From Anaerotruncus colihominis (GTDB taxonomy: Bacteria; Bacillota; Clostridia; Oscillospirales; Ruminococcaceae): DNA of 64,000 bases. Positions 41,272 through 51,281 of the stretch are shown piece after piece (the stretch's first letter is position 1; every line of letters begins with the position of its first letter). Made by a program: the position numbers and the translations under genes. Under the pieces are notes generated by a model. The model worked only from the letters and a program-made list of their open reading frames with translations, did not search any database and was not told the origin of the DNA. The stretch covers positions 2,914,001-2,978,000 of the forward strand of contig CP102255.1 of the NCBI GenBank assembly GCA_025146135.1, written 5' to 3'.

Positions 41272-41681
41272 TAGTCCCACTTTACCTCCTTAGCAATATA
41301 GTCGAGGACTGTTTTAGGTTCCTCTGAATTTACTACTACCTCATATTGTTCATCACATAGATGAAGATTGCTAATTGATGTGTTACTGCGCAAGCCCCGG
41401 AAAGTACATAGTTGGTTTGGCTTTGATTTTTCTTTGCGTTTGCTGAGTTTATAGCCTATTTCATCGACTACAAAAGTATAAAATTCGTAGTCCATAGCTA
41501 GCGATGTTTGTCTAAAGACATATTGTATTATTAATTTGTTAAAAGCTGCAGATTTAAAAATATCTATATAGTATTGCCGGGCATCTTTAACATCAATATG
41601 TACATCCTGTAGTGCAATCGGAATTATTGCAGCATTTTTCCCTTTTCTGCAAACCCAGTCACTTTCACTAATAACAGGATT
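41271..41681 (-). pseudogene. Probable C-terminal extension of the methylase, behind an in-frame TGA
   Basis: 136 codons in exactly the same frame as the methylase, separated only by TGA at 41682-41684. It reads 'NPVISESDWVCRKGKNAAII', 'KDARQYYIDIFKSAAFNKLI', 'MDYEFYTFVVDEIGYKLSKR' and ends 'VLDYIAKEVKWD'. The last 74 residues could start at an internal ATG at 41495. The continuous homology-like reading across the stop suggests a nonsense mutation or read-through. Confidence 0.7.
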
Positions 41682-43688
41682 TCATTCTTTTAGTATGGCA
41701 TTCCTTAATTGCAGAGATGATTTAAATTTACTTTTACTTTTTACAGATATTAAATTTTTTGCTCGCTTTATTTTTTCTAATGCAAAACCATAATGCTTAT
41801 CCCATTCCTTATCCCACTGTAAAAGTTCAGACTTGTTCTTTTTTTGTGCAAACAATAAACTTGTCAATGTTGGAGTGTCAATAAATACATTCCTAGGCAA
41901 CGCTACAAGAGCTTTAATTTTAAAGAAACGATAAAGTAAAATTCTAACAGGCAGAAGATCTACAGCATTAAATATGGATTCTGGCAAAACTAACCCCAAG
42001 CGGCCTCCAGGCTTAAGCAGTTGAAAGTAGCGTTCAACAAAGAGGCCCTCGCTTGGTTGTGAGCTAGAAAGTGAAAAAGTGTTTTTTATATCTCTTGTTA
42101 CTTCTGGAGACAGTGTTACACCAAATGGAGGATTGGATAAGACCACATCAAATGTTTCACATACATTATGCGGATAAGCTTTAGAAGCAATCGTCCGTAT
42201 ACGTTCGCCAGCAGGTCTAAGTTTAGGATCGCTATAAGATGTTAAAGGCTTAAAGGCATCATATTTAAAAATGTGCGCTGAGCCATCTCCATGAAGTACC
42301 ATATTCACTTTCGCTGTAATAGCCATAATAAATTGGGGGTCAAATCCATAAACAAAATTTTCAGCCCAATAGTTTGGTACGGCATCAGACATTCGAGCAT
42401 CATAAAACTGTATTGATTCAAAATCATTAACTAAATCGAGCTTCTTCGATTTAATTGCACGTGTTATTGTCTGCATTGCATGCAATAGAAAAGTTCCTGA
42501 ACCACATGCCGGATCGATCACATATGGGAGTCTATTTTCAGGGTGAGTGGACTTTTTCCATGTATCTTGAGTAAGAGATTCTAACCCTATTGCTTCCACC
42601 ATAAAACGTACGATATTTGAATGAGTAAAATACATTCCTTTATCTTGCTTAAAACCAACTCGAAGAATTTCTTCAAAGAAGGCACCTATTATATCGCCAT
42701 ATAAAGCAGCTCCCTTTGTAATTGACATGCCTTCTAGTGCTGCTACAACTGCCTTAACCTTTTCTTTTGAAAACTCTTTTGGATCTATTTCATCCGGGAT
42801 AGAGGCTGTTTGATCAATATATCTGACATATGCTTTTTTATATAGAGAATTTACATTTTCAAATATTTTTTCAGCAGTTTCAGGCTTTCCATTTCTATAA
42901 AAAATTTGAAAATTATATTCTTTATCACTTTTAGTCGTACGTTCATCAAATATTTTAGCCAAAAGGCACTTAACTAAGTTTATAAATAACGAATTATCAG
43001 GATGTTCACCAAAAAATTCATTGTGAAAAGTTGCCGCAACAGCACGAAAATTAGCTTGCATACAGTCAGTCTTTAAATCTCTTTCTCCACCAGAGGTATA
43101 TGGTTTGTAATTAATATCTTGATAATCACTTGGAAAAGTATCCGTAAATGGACGTCCTACATCAACCCAACTTTCATATGTTTTGTATTGTGCCAAATCA
43201 ATACATTTTAATAAAAACTTGGGTTGATCGCCCTCTGGTCTAATTGTAGCATAAACCAGTAGTTTGGGGCTATTAGCAAGAGTCGCTGTTCCAAAAAGTT
43301 GAAAACGAATGGCATCCTCCTCATTAGAATCAAATTTATCATATGCTTTAAACTCCCATAAAGCGTATGATAGTCCATCCTCATCATAAATCATCAAATC
43401 CACTTCATCAGACAAAGAACCTTTACTACCATGAACAAAGTATTGCTCATGGTATAAGTTTTCTAGCTGATATTTATATTTAGTGCCGCACAACATGCAA
43501 ACCGCTAAGGCATGTACGTACTCTTCTGGAGTCGGTGTGCGCATGGGGTTTTCATCTGTTCTTAATGTTTGCGAATATTTTATTATTTGAACATTATTAT
43601 CAAATACCACTATTTTCCCAGGTTTATCTATAATATGCAATCTGTTTTTGATACCACTGTTCCTCTTGGGATTTAAGTGCCATGTCAA
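41682..43688 (-). CDS. Fused nuclease/N6-adenine DNA methylase (restriction-modification)
   Basis: 668 residues. The N-terminal part has a type I HsdR-like nuclease pattern, D97 in 'SDEVDLMIYDED' and 'ALWEFKAYDK' (E112-x-K114). The methylase core has motif I 'VIDPACGSGTFLLHA' (about 390-404) and motif IV 'VVLSNPPFGV' (about 515-524), with 'GLFVERYFQLLKPGGRLGLV' after it. Combined cleavage and methylation with a separate specificity gene resembles BcgI-like or type I-derived systems. The stop TGA is followed in frame by another 136 codons. Located between mobC and the relaxase, AT-rich, and antisense to them, so it is a later arrival. Confidence 0.82.
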   Translation of the reverse strand: MTWHLNPKRNSGIKNRLHIIDKPGKIVVFDNNVQIIKYSQTLRTDENPMRTPTPEEYVHALAVCMLCGTKYKYQLENLYHEQYFVHGSKGSLSDEVDLMIYDEDGLSYALWEFKAYDKFDSNEEDAIRFQLFGTATLANSPKLLVYATIRPEGDQPKFLLKCIDLAQYKTYESWVDVGRPFTDTFPSDYQDINYKPYTSGGERDLKTDCMQANFRAVAATFHNEFFGEHPDNSLFINLVKCLLAKIFDERTTKSDKEYNFQIFYRNGKPETAEKIFENVNSLYKKAYVRYIDQTASIPDEIDPKEFSKEKVKAVVAALEGMSITKGAALYGDIIGAFFEEILRVGFKQDKGMYFTHSNIVRFMVEAIGLESLTQDTWKKSTHPENRLPYVIDPACGSGTFLLHAMQTITRAIKSKKLDLVNDFESIQFYDARMSDAVPNYWAENFVYGFDPQFIMAITAKVNMVLHGDGSAHIFKYDAFKPLTSYSDPKLRPAGERIRTIASKAYPHNVCETFDVVLSNPPFGVTLSPEVTRDIKNTFSLSSSQPSEGLFVERYFQLLKPGGRLGLVLPESIFNAVDLLPVRILLYRFFKIKALVALPRNVFIDTPTLTSLLFAQKKNKSELLQWDKEWDKHYGFALEKIKRAKNLISVKSKSKFKSSLQLRNAILKE

Positions 43689-43811
43689 TCAAACTCCTCT
43701 AGTAAAGATCGAAATCCGTCATTATGAGTAATTATAACATCTAGATACAGATTTTCCAATGACTTTAATGAAATAAGGCAGTTTCTAGTTTCCAGGGAAG
43801 GAGGATACTCT

Positions 43812-45092
43812 ATGGCCACGACCTACATCAAGCCCCACAAGCAGGCCACCAAGCGGACAGCCCTGCAATCCATGAAAGACCGTTTCGACTACGGCCTGAA
43901 CCCGGAAAAGCTGGGGGTCGTCTCCGCCTACCTCTGCGATCCTGAAACCGCCCACGCCGAGTTTATGCTGGTAAAAGCCAGTATCAGGCGGAAACGGGCC
44001 GGACGACGGAGCAGAGGGGGGCGCTGTGCTATCAAATCCGGCAAGCCTCTCCTCAGGGGGAGGTTACAGCGGAGGAGGCCAACCGGCTCGGCTATGAAAC
44101 CGCCCTGCGCTGGACAAAGGGCAAGTATCAGTTTTTCGTCTGTACCCACACCGACAAGGGGCACACCCATAATCACATCTATTTCAATTCCACCGCCGTA
44201 GACCGCTCCCGGAAGTTCCGCAATTTCATCGGCTCCGCCTTTGCCCTGCGGCGGCTCTCTGACCGGGTGTGCCTGGAGTACTCCCTTTCCATCGTGGAGC
44301 ACCCCAAGCTCCACAGCCGGGGGAAGCATCTACATTACGGCCAATGGCTGGGCGGGGCGGCGCGATCTCATTCCTTGCTTCCGGCCAGGATAAGGCGACC
44401 CGGCTTCGGGCCTACACCCTGGGAGACGGATACGGCCGGAGGACGTGCAGGCCGTCATCGACGGCAAGGCCTCCACACGTAAGCCAGCGCCGGAGCGCCC
44501 CCGTCCGGCCTCCCGGCGCGTCGATCTGGTCATTGATATCCAGGAGCGTATGTGCCAGAGCAAAGGCCCGACCTATGAGCGGTGGGCCAAGATTTACAAT
44601 CTCAGACAAATGGCCGGCGCCCTCCAGTATCTTCTGGAGAACGGCCTGACCGATTATGAAGCGCTGGCGGCCAAGACCACGGCGGCGGATCGCGTCCATA
44701 CCCTGGCCGGGGAGCTTCAAGCCGTGGAGGCGGAGCTGGACAAGACCGGCCATCTCATGGGGGCCGTGGTGGACTACGCCAAGACCCGGCCTGTGTTCGA
44801 CGGCTACAAGACCGCCCGGTACTCCAAAAAGTATCTGGCCCAACACGAGGGGGAACTTGCCACCTACCGGGCCGCTCGCGCCACCATGAATGATATTCTG
44901 GCCGGGGCCAAGCTCCCTAAGATGGACGCACTCAAAAAATCCCACCGTGAGCTGGCCAAAAAGAAAGAGGCCCTCTATGCCGATTACCGGGCGGCACAGC
45001 GGCAGATGCGGGAACTGGTGGCCGTCAAGGGCAACGTGGAGCATCTGCTCGGCCTGACGGACGGGCGGGAGAATAAGGCCCAGGAGCGATAG
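43812..45092 (+). pseudogene. Tn1549-like relaxase, frameshifted and internally deleted
   Basis: Starts MATTYIKPHKQATKRTALQS after GGAAGGAGG. The frame shifts near 43975; the conserved 'FVCTHTDKGHTHNHIYFNST' three-His motif and 'RRLSDRVCLEYSLSIVEHPK' follow in the next frame. About 100 residues appear missing after 'GKHLHYGQWLGG', and the end resumes at 'DLVIDIQERMCQSKGPTYER' to 'GRENKAQER' in another frame. Cannot make an active relaxase. Confidence 0.88.
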
Positions 45093-45125
45093 CAACGAGG
45101 CCGCAGACAAGGGGCGCATCGCGCC

Positions 45126-45158
45126 CAGGACTTATGGCCACCCTGGCCATAAGTCCTG
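45126..45158. repeat. Mobile-type palindrome, copy 3
   Basis: CAGGACTTATGGCCA, CCC, then the exact complement: perfect 15-bp arms, the longest of the four copies. Lies in the gap after the relaxase remnant. Confidence 0.85.
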
Positions 45159-45242
45159 CGGGTTTTGGGGTACCCCAACAAGCATTTTCGTGCCGCTTAC
45201 GCGCAACTCCGGAACCCCCACGAAAAAACGGTGGCCGCGTCT

Positions 45243-45597
45243 TTACGCTTCCTCCGTTTCACGGGCCTTTTTCAGCCCCTCCGCTGTAACTTCCATAATG
45301 ATAAGCTCTTTTTCATCCATCGAATTGAGTAGGACATCTATATGCTTCCGGCAGTCGCTCTGACCGTTTTGCTTGTCTGGATAAAAAAATTGGTCTACGG
45401 AAATATCCAGCAGGGTGACGAGCTGATAAAAGGTTTTGAGGCTGGGATGCTGGCCCCGGTTTTCAATATACATGATGGAACGAGGGGTGCGATCCACAAT
45501 CTGGGTCAGGTATTCCTGCGTCCAGCCTTTGCTCTCTCTTGCGCTTGATCTCCCGCCCCAGGGCGTGTAAGTCAAAGTGCTTGTCGTATTGGTACAT
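45243..45597 (-). pseudogene. XRE-family regulator with a 2-base slip in an AG repeat
   Basis: Starts at ATG 45597: 'MYQYDKHFDLHALGREIKRK' then R-E in an AAGAGAGAGC run, after which the true reading continues in another frame as 'ESKGWTQEYLTQIVDRTPRS', 'IMYIENRGQHPSLKTFYQLV' and 'DVLLNSMDEKELIIMEVTAE'. Loss of one AG would explain it. A helix-turn-helix repressor typical of Tn1549-like elements. Confidence 0.8.
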
Positions 45598-45793
45598 TTT
45601 CATATCGCCCCTATATTATTCTACATTTCAGGGTGGATTACGAAAACGAAACATAATTTTATGAATTGGTAGTATTTTATTTTCTGTCCGTATCCTTGCA
45701 ATCAAAATGCAGATGACTTACAATAACCCACCACCACCGTAACGCCAGACTTTCAAAATGAGATATACTAAAGTAGATTGGAGGTGGTTTGCT

Positions 45794-46535
45794 GTGAACA
45801 CATATAAAACTTCCCAGATCGCCACCGTGATTGGAATACATCCAAACACAGTGCGCTTGTATGAAGATTGGGCATTATTCCAAGGCCGGAGCGGAAAGAA
45901 AATGTGTATCGGGTCTTTACGGATTTTCACATTGAGCAAATCCGACTTGCTCGTACCGCCTTTCAAATTGAAATCCTGCAAAATGGCCTCCGAAAGAAAA
46001 TATTTCAGATGGTCAAGCTGTCGGCGGCGGGAAAGTTTGATCAGGCCATTTCCCTTGCGGAAACATATTTAAGCAGGCTGCGCCAGGAGCGTGACAATGC
46101 GGAGGACGCCATACGCATTGTGAAACAAATCATTTCGGCGAAACTCAAGAGAACCTGGCTTCTATGAAACGGAAAGAAGCCTCCGAGTATTTAGGCGTTT
46201 CGATGGACGCCCTGCGAAATTGGGAAATGAACGGCCTGTTGACGGTCAAGCGGAAAGAAAACGGCTATCGTATCTATACCGACGACGACATCAAACGGCT
46301 GAAAATTATTCACTCCCTGCGCTGTGCCAATTACTCGCTGGAGGCCAGTTTACGGATGCTCCAGCAGCTATCTAAAAATCCCAACGTGGATATTAAGACT
46401 GTATTCAACACGCCAAGGCCGTCCGACGATATTATCTCTGCTTGTGACCAGTTGATCCTCTCTCTATCTGCGGCGGAAAGAAACGCCGTCATTCTGATGG
46501 AAATGTCGCAGAAAATGAAACGGCAATATTCATAA
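45794..46535 (+). pseudogene. Double MerR-domain regulator, two frameshifts
   Basis: GTG start after GGAGGTGG. First HTH 'NTYKTSQIATVIGIHPNTVR' and LYEDW, then a one-G loss shifts the frame; 'IIPRPERKENVYRVFTDFHI' and 'EQIRLARTAFQIEILQNGLR' follow. A second shift near 46130 leads into 'ENLASMKRKEASEYLGVSMD', 'ALRNWEMNGLLTVKRKENGY' and the second effector end 'LILSLSAAERNAVILMEMSQ'. Two MerR DNA-binding parts in one protein control the ABC genes that follow in related loci. Confidence 0.78.
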
Positions 46536-46588
46536 ACCCTCCACCTTACCATCAATGTTTTTTCTTTTATCATCACAAAAAGGAGGGT

Positions 46589-47321
46589 ATGCGTATGCAG
46601 GAAGCACTCAAAGTCGAGCGGTTGTCGAAATCATACGGCAATTCGCTTGCGGTGGACAGCCTAAACCTATGCGTCCGGCAAAACACAGTTTTCGGTTTGC
46701 TGGGGGCAAACGGCACGGTAAAGAGTACGACCATCGAATGTATTTTGGGTACGAGAAAAGCCGATAGCGGCGGGGTTTCCGTCCTTGGTCGCGATCCCCA
46801 AAAAAGACCGGCGCGATTTGCTCCAAAAGGTGGGCGTTCAATTTCAAGAGGGAGATTATCAGCCGGAAATCAAAGTTTCGAAACTATGCGAGGAAACGGC
46901 TTGCCTTTACAAGAGCCCTGCCGACTAGAAATCGCTGTGTGAATAATTTGGCATTGGGGACAAGGTGAACCGGGCGGTGAAAAGTTTATTCGGCGGGGAA
47001 CGCCAGCGGCTTTTTATTGTTCTGACTTTGATCCCCGATCCCCAGCTTGTCTTTCTTGACGAGCTGACAACCGGGCTTGACGCAAAAGCGAGGCAGGATG
47101 TCTGGAAAATCCTTGAGGGGCTTAAACACATCGGGCTGACCATTTTTCTGACTTCGCACTTCATGGACGAGGTTGAGGCCCTGTGTGATGAAATCTGCAT
47201 CCTCAAAAACGGCAGAGCTGTTTTCTACGGGACGGTAGCCCAAGCAAAAGAACAATGTAGCTGCGAAAAATTTGAGGACACCTATCTGGTGCTTTCCGGC
47301 GAGGAGGGAACGGACGAATGA
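46589..47321 (+). pseudogene. ABC-type exporter ATPase, damaged
   Basis: 'ALKVERLSKSYGNSLAVDSL' and Walker A reading GANGTVKST, with Val where the loop needs Gly. The frame shifts after 'VLGRDPQKR' (about 46805), passes a stop near 46940 and resumes as 'SLFGGERQRLFIVLTLIPDP', 'LVFLDELTTGLDAKARQDVW' and 'CEKFEDTYLVLSGEEG'. The signature LSGGE is LFGGE. Both catalytic motifs altered: not functional. Confidence 0.85.
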
Positions 47322-48061
47322 ATACCTTTGGAACGCTTTTGAAAAATGAGTTGAGGCTCAACATACGAAATATGAATATGGTGATTTTCGCCATCATCAT
47401 GCCGCTGATGGTCTTGGTCATCCTCGGCTTTCTCTACGGCACAAAGCCCTCTGCCGACGGCGCGGCATACACCTTTTTGGATCAGTCCTTTGGTGCGCTC
47501 TGTACCATTTCAATCTGCGCGGGCGGCTTGATGGGCCTGCCTCTGCTGGTGGCAGAATATCGGGAGCGCAAAATCTTGAAACGCTTTCAAGTGACCCCGG
47601 TTAGTCCCGTTATGCTGTTGGCTGTGGAGTTCACGATCTATGTGATATACGCCGCCCTCTCCATGCTGACCCTGCTCCCCGCGACAAGGTTATTTGGGAA
47701 TGTCACCATTCATGGCTCTTGGCTAGCGTTTTTTGGTAGTTGGCTGCTGACTATGGTGTCCACCTTGAGCATTGGAATGATGGTGGGCGGTATTGCGAAA
47801 AACGAAAAGATGGCTAGTGTGATTGCCTGTGCGCTCTACTTCCCCATGCTGATTTTCTCCGGCGCGACATTACCGTTTGAAGTCATGCCCGAAATGATGC
47901 AGAAAATCATCCGTGTACTCCCTATGACCCAGGGCATCCAGCTCATGAAAGAAACTTCCCTTGGCTTGCCGGCCGGCAACGTCTGGCTTCCTATCGTCGT
48001 GATGGGAGCTGTGACAGTTTTCTGTACTGGAATTGCGGTGAAATGTTTTAAGTGGGAGTAA
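47318..48061 (+). CDS. ABC-2 type exporter permease
   Basis: 247 residues, overlapping the ATPase remnant by four bases. Six hydrophobic helices: 'MNMVIFAIIMPLMVLVILGF', 'TISICAGGLMGLPLLVAEYR', 'LLAVEFTIYVIYAALSMLTL', 'WLAFFGSWLLTMVSTLSIGM', 'ASVIACALYFPMLIFSGATL' and 'VWLPIVVMGAVTVFCTGIAV'. 'LPMTQGIQLMKETSLG' is the ABC-2 loop. Intact, but its ATPase partner is broken, so the exporter is probably dead. Confidence 0.88.
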   Translation: MNTFGTLLKNELRLNIRNMNMVIFAIIMPLMVLVILGFLYGTKPSADGAAYTFLDQSFGALCTISICAGGLMGLPLLVAEYRERKILKRFQVTPVSPVMLLAVEFTIYVIYAALSMLTLLPATRLFGNVTIHGSWLAFFGSWLLTMVSTLSIGMMVGGIAKNEKMASVIACALYFPMLIFSGATLPFEVMPEMMQKIIRVLPMTQGIQLMKETSLGLPAGNVWLPIVVMGAVTVFCTGIAVKCFKWE

Positions 48062-48465
48062 CCCCCATTTTTCATAGGGACTATACGCTATAACGCCCAA
48101 AACTGCCGCACGACGGCAAAAGAAAAAAGCCGTCGTACAGCAGATATATCTTCACGTCTGCTTGACGGCGGCATAAGGGAGGATGCCGCATGTTACAGTT
48201 TAGTTCCTAACAAACTTTACCGCCTAAAAAAGGCCGTTCTTTGCATGGGATCAGTCCGCCAGTAAACATGAAACATATCACTACTTAATAGATTGTTTCG
48301 TTTCGTGCGTCCGCATAGCTATTCGCTATACGGGCGTTTTTTGTCCCCGCTTCTGGCCAACGTGGCCAGAGGTTCGGAGCACTCCCCTGGGTGCCGCTCT
48401 CTGCCGCCCTCCATTTCGATCTGCCCATCCGTCAACTGCCCAACATCGAAATGGAGGATTTACAA
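48062..48465. other. Gene-free gap with hairpin and palindrome copy 4
   Basis: A stem CGACGGC/GCCGTCG (48111-48135) may terminate the ABC transcript. The left part of the next regulator's homology seems lost. Palindrome copy 4 is at 48350-48372 (CTTCTGGCCA, ACG, TGGCCAGAGG; one mismatch). Confidence 0.6.
48350..48372. repeat. Mobile-type palindrome, copy 4
   Basis: CTTCTGGCCA, three bases, TGGCCAGAGG, ten-bp arms with one mismatch at the penultimate base. Upstream of the sigma-like gene. Confidence 0.75.
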
Positions 48466-48723
48466 ATGACCATGTTCAATCTGCGGGACGTGTACCCGCT
48501 TAACCATAGTGACCTGTTCGAGGAAAAGGAGGAGATCGAGGCCCTGTATGCTGCCTTTGCCGCTCTCCCAGAAAAACATGGCCACCGAGTGTATGCCCAT
48601 TACATACTCGGCGTGAGCAAGGCGAAGATTGCGCGGGCCGAGGAGGTGGCGGAGAGCGCCGTCCGGGACAGCATCAGTCGGGGCTTGAAGTTGCTCCGGG
48701 AACTTTTGAAAAAATCCATCTAA
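48466..48723 (+). CDS. Sigma-70 region 4-like regulator, short
   Basis: 85 residues from ATG 48466 after GGAGGATTTAC. 'DVYPLNHSDLFEEKEEIEAL', 'HRVYAHYILGVSKAKIARAE' and 'EVAESAVRDSISRGLKLLRE' form a region 4-like helix-turn-helix. Shorter than the 148-residue homologue at 18744; the N-terminal part may have been lost. In these elements it regulates excision genes. Confidence 0.7.
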   Translation: MTMFNLRDVYPLNHSDLFEEKEEIEALYAAFAALPEKHGHRVYAHYILGVSKAKIARAEEVAESAVRDSISRGLKLLRELLKKSI

Positions 48724-49290
48724 TCGCCTGCGGTTTAACCCTGAAAAAGACACGGTAAATAGAAAGAGGTACAAGCCCTTTCTTTGGAACCGAGACGACT
48801 GAATAGACAGCATTTCAGGCACAAAACCCGCGTGAGTGTAGCGACGAAAGGAGTGCCGCCAAGACAGCCAGCTTCAGGAGGTGGCGGACAAGCTGGCCGA
48901 GCGATCAACGCAAACCTCTGACCCGGTGTTGACATATCGGGCGCGATAACAGCGCGGGGGATAATGAAACTTGCTCACGCCCTCCCACAGACTTGAGAGG
49001 GAGCCCCTGCTTTGCGCCAGGCCCCTCCGGAGGGCAGCGGTACGGCAGAGGCTATGACAGCCGGATCCACCGGCGGCCTGAAAGGTTCCCCATGCCGGGG
49101 ATGCGTGGCAAATATGGCGCAGATATAGTAATCAAGGGGGCGCCCTCTCCGGTGCCTTTCTGTCTTGCGACAGGCCAAACTTCCCCGGATCGGCGGCCTC
49201 TGCCTTATCCCTTCAGCTTCTGGTCATCCTTCCCCCACGGGACACAGGGAGGCTAATAGGCGATCCACCCACGCAACGAAAGGAGGCCGA
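48724..49290. other. Gene-free gap before TnpW-like gene
   Basis: 567 bases with no frame supported by a ribosome site and recognisable protein. It contains 'GGGATAATGAAACTTGCTCA' and a run of direct GGCGG/CCGCC motifs, consistent with a non-coding element end region. Confidence 0.5.
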
Positions 49291-49853
<563 letters not shown>

Positions 49854-49989
49854 GAACTCCAACCTCCACATACTGCCGACTTTCAGCATTTTCCGTTCAG
49901 GCATCCTTCAGTTTTGTGTTCATTTCCAACGCTCCTGTCTTTTGAAAACCTCTCTAACCGCTACGAAATCCATCTATAAGAAATTTTCT

Positions 49990-50625
49990 TCACCCCAACC
50001 GAGCCTTGATCAACGATAATTTCAGCAGCAGCATTTTGAACTCCGGAGTGAGCCATGAAGCAAATTCACAGGCAATCATTGGATGGGCAAAAGTGCCTCC
50101 TGGCTTTCCCTGCTTTAATACGATGCCGATCGCTTTTGTCTGGTCGATCCACTGCTTTGGTGTTAGTGTAAAGGAAGCCGCTTTCTTTTTCTCCAACAAC
50201 TCTAAATAAGCATGTTCACAATAGGTTGGGTTGTTCTCCTTCTCCCACAGATTCAAAAATGCCAATGTATTCTCGTTCCGCAGCCAGCTTTAAATCACAT
50301 ATCCTGGTGTACCTTCACTATGCGCCCATACCAGCTCTGTTAGAGATACATATTCTTCATTCGACGCACTGCATGTTGGTAACACTTCCGAAAGTTTTCT
50401 GTGTGTAGTTTTCTCCGACACATCCTTTTTGCTTCGCCTATAACCGGCAAGCACAGAAAGGGACACCTCACTGAAATTGCCGTCTTGTGCGATCCGGCAT
50501 ATAATTCTATCTCGTTCTTCACAGGAGATACTGCCAGCCGATACAAGATGCTCCAACAAGTTGCCGATCCATGCCAAATCCACTAATTGAATTCCTTTTT
50601 TCTTCTCATCTGTCACATGGATCAC
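49990..50625 (-). pseudogene. KilA-N domain protein with an in-frame TAA
   Basis: First part 50290-50625: 'LVDLAWIGNLLEHLVSAGSI' (SHOCT-like helix) and 'SLTELVWAHSEGTPGYVI' ending at TAA. The same frame continues 'SWLRNENTLAFLNLWEKENN' and 'TFAHPMIACEFASWLTPEFK', the KilA-N DNA-binding signature, to 49990. A single base change, such as CAA to TAA, would join them. The C-terminal part after 'LSLIKARLG' is missing. Confidence 0.82.
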
Positions 50626-50664
50626 CCCTAAAGCTATTGTAACAGATATTTTGAAGATTGGGAA

Positions 50665-51024
50665 TCAAAATGATTTCTGAATTACAGAGAGCGAAACATA
50701 TCGGCTGGATTTACGAGGTGTATTGACCTTATCGTAATCAATATTGCAGCGGGCAGCCTTTTCAAATTGTACATCCATATACATTTCCATGCCAACGATG
50801 ACAATATATTTGGAGTTCGAGAGGATATGATCAATGGTTGCGCGCGTCCATTTTGATTTTCCTGTGGGGGAAAGGATCTGTTTTGCAGAGAGCATTTCCA
50901 CGATCTTACCTAAGCTTGCTCCGGTCATGTAAGAATCAAAGACCCTTTTGATGACTTTGGCTGTAGCTTCATTAATCTCAAGTGCGCCGGATGTTGTCAA
51001 ATTGAAACCATATGGTATTCTCAT
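50665..51024 (-). CDS. Recombinase-domain protein lacking the catalytic domain
   Basis: 119 residues from ATG 51024 (MRIPYGFNLTTSGALEINEA) after AAGGAGG. Contains only the recombinase (PF07508-type) part: 'TAKVIKRVFDSYMTGASLGK', 'TGKSKWTRATIDHILSNSKY', 'MDVQFEKAARCNIDYDKVNT'. No resolvase catalytic serine. Such partial proteins are common beside serine-recombinase clusters; may be a decoy DNA binder or remnant. Confidence 0.75.
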   Translation of the reverse strand: MRIPYGFNLTTSGALEINEATAKVIKRVFDSYMTGASLGKIVEMLSAKQILSPTGKSKWTRATIDHILSNSKYIVIVGMEMYMDVQFEKAARCNIDYDKVNTPRKSSRYVSLSVIQKSF

Positions 51025-51050
51025 GTTTAAAACCTCCTTAAAATAAAAAA

Positions 51051-51090
51051 TCCTATGTTTTACCTCCGCTAACGGAGGTAAAACATAGGA
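51051..51090 (-). terminator. Hairpin with an embedded ribosome-site sequence
   Basis: Perfect inverted repeat: TCCTATGTTTTACCTCCG with its complement, short loop. On the minus strand it is followed by TTTTTTATTTT, then the start of the recombinase fragment at 51024. The stem contains ACCTCC/GGAGGT. Confidence 0.7.
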
Positions 51091-51183
51091 ATATGAAACC
51101 TTATTTTTATTTGTATTTAAGTTGTCCTGTTGTTTTGCACAATTGGAGTGCATTTATTTGGTGTCTTCTACCATAAAAACAAC

Positions 51184-51218
51184 AAAACCCATATATAACA
51201 ATGTTATATATGGGTTTT
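51184..51218. terminator. Long AT-rich inverted repeat after the ATPase gene
   Basis: AAAACCCATATATAACA, one base, exact complement (17-bp arms). It lies 64 bases past the ATPase stop at 51282 and ends the minus-strand transcript. Confidence 0.75.
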
Positions 51219-51281
51219 ATCTAATTTGCAAAGGACGGTTAAAATCGATATTTTTGTTTTTGGTGCAGAAGGCACCGCAGC

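Noticed and set aside
41682-41684. TGA in the methylase as selenocysteine
   Set aside because: No selenocysteine insertion stem-loop pattern seen and no redox motif around it; read-through or nonsense mutation is simpler.
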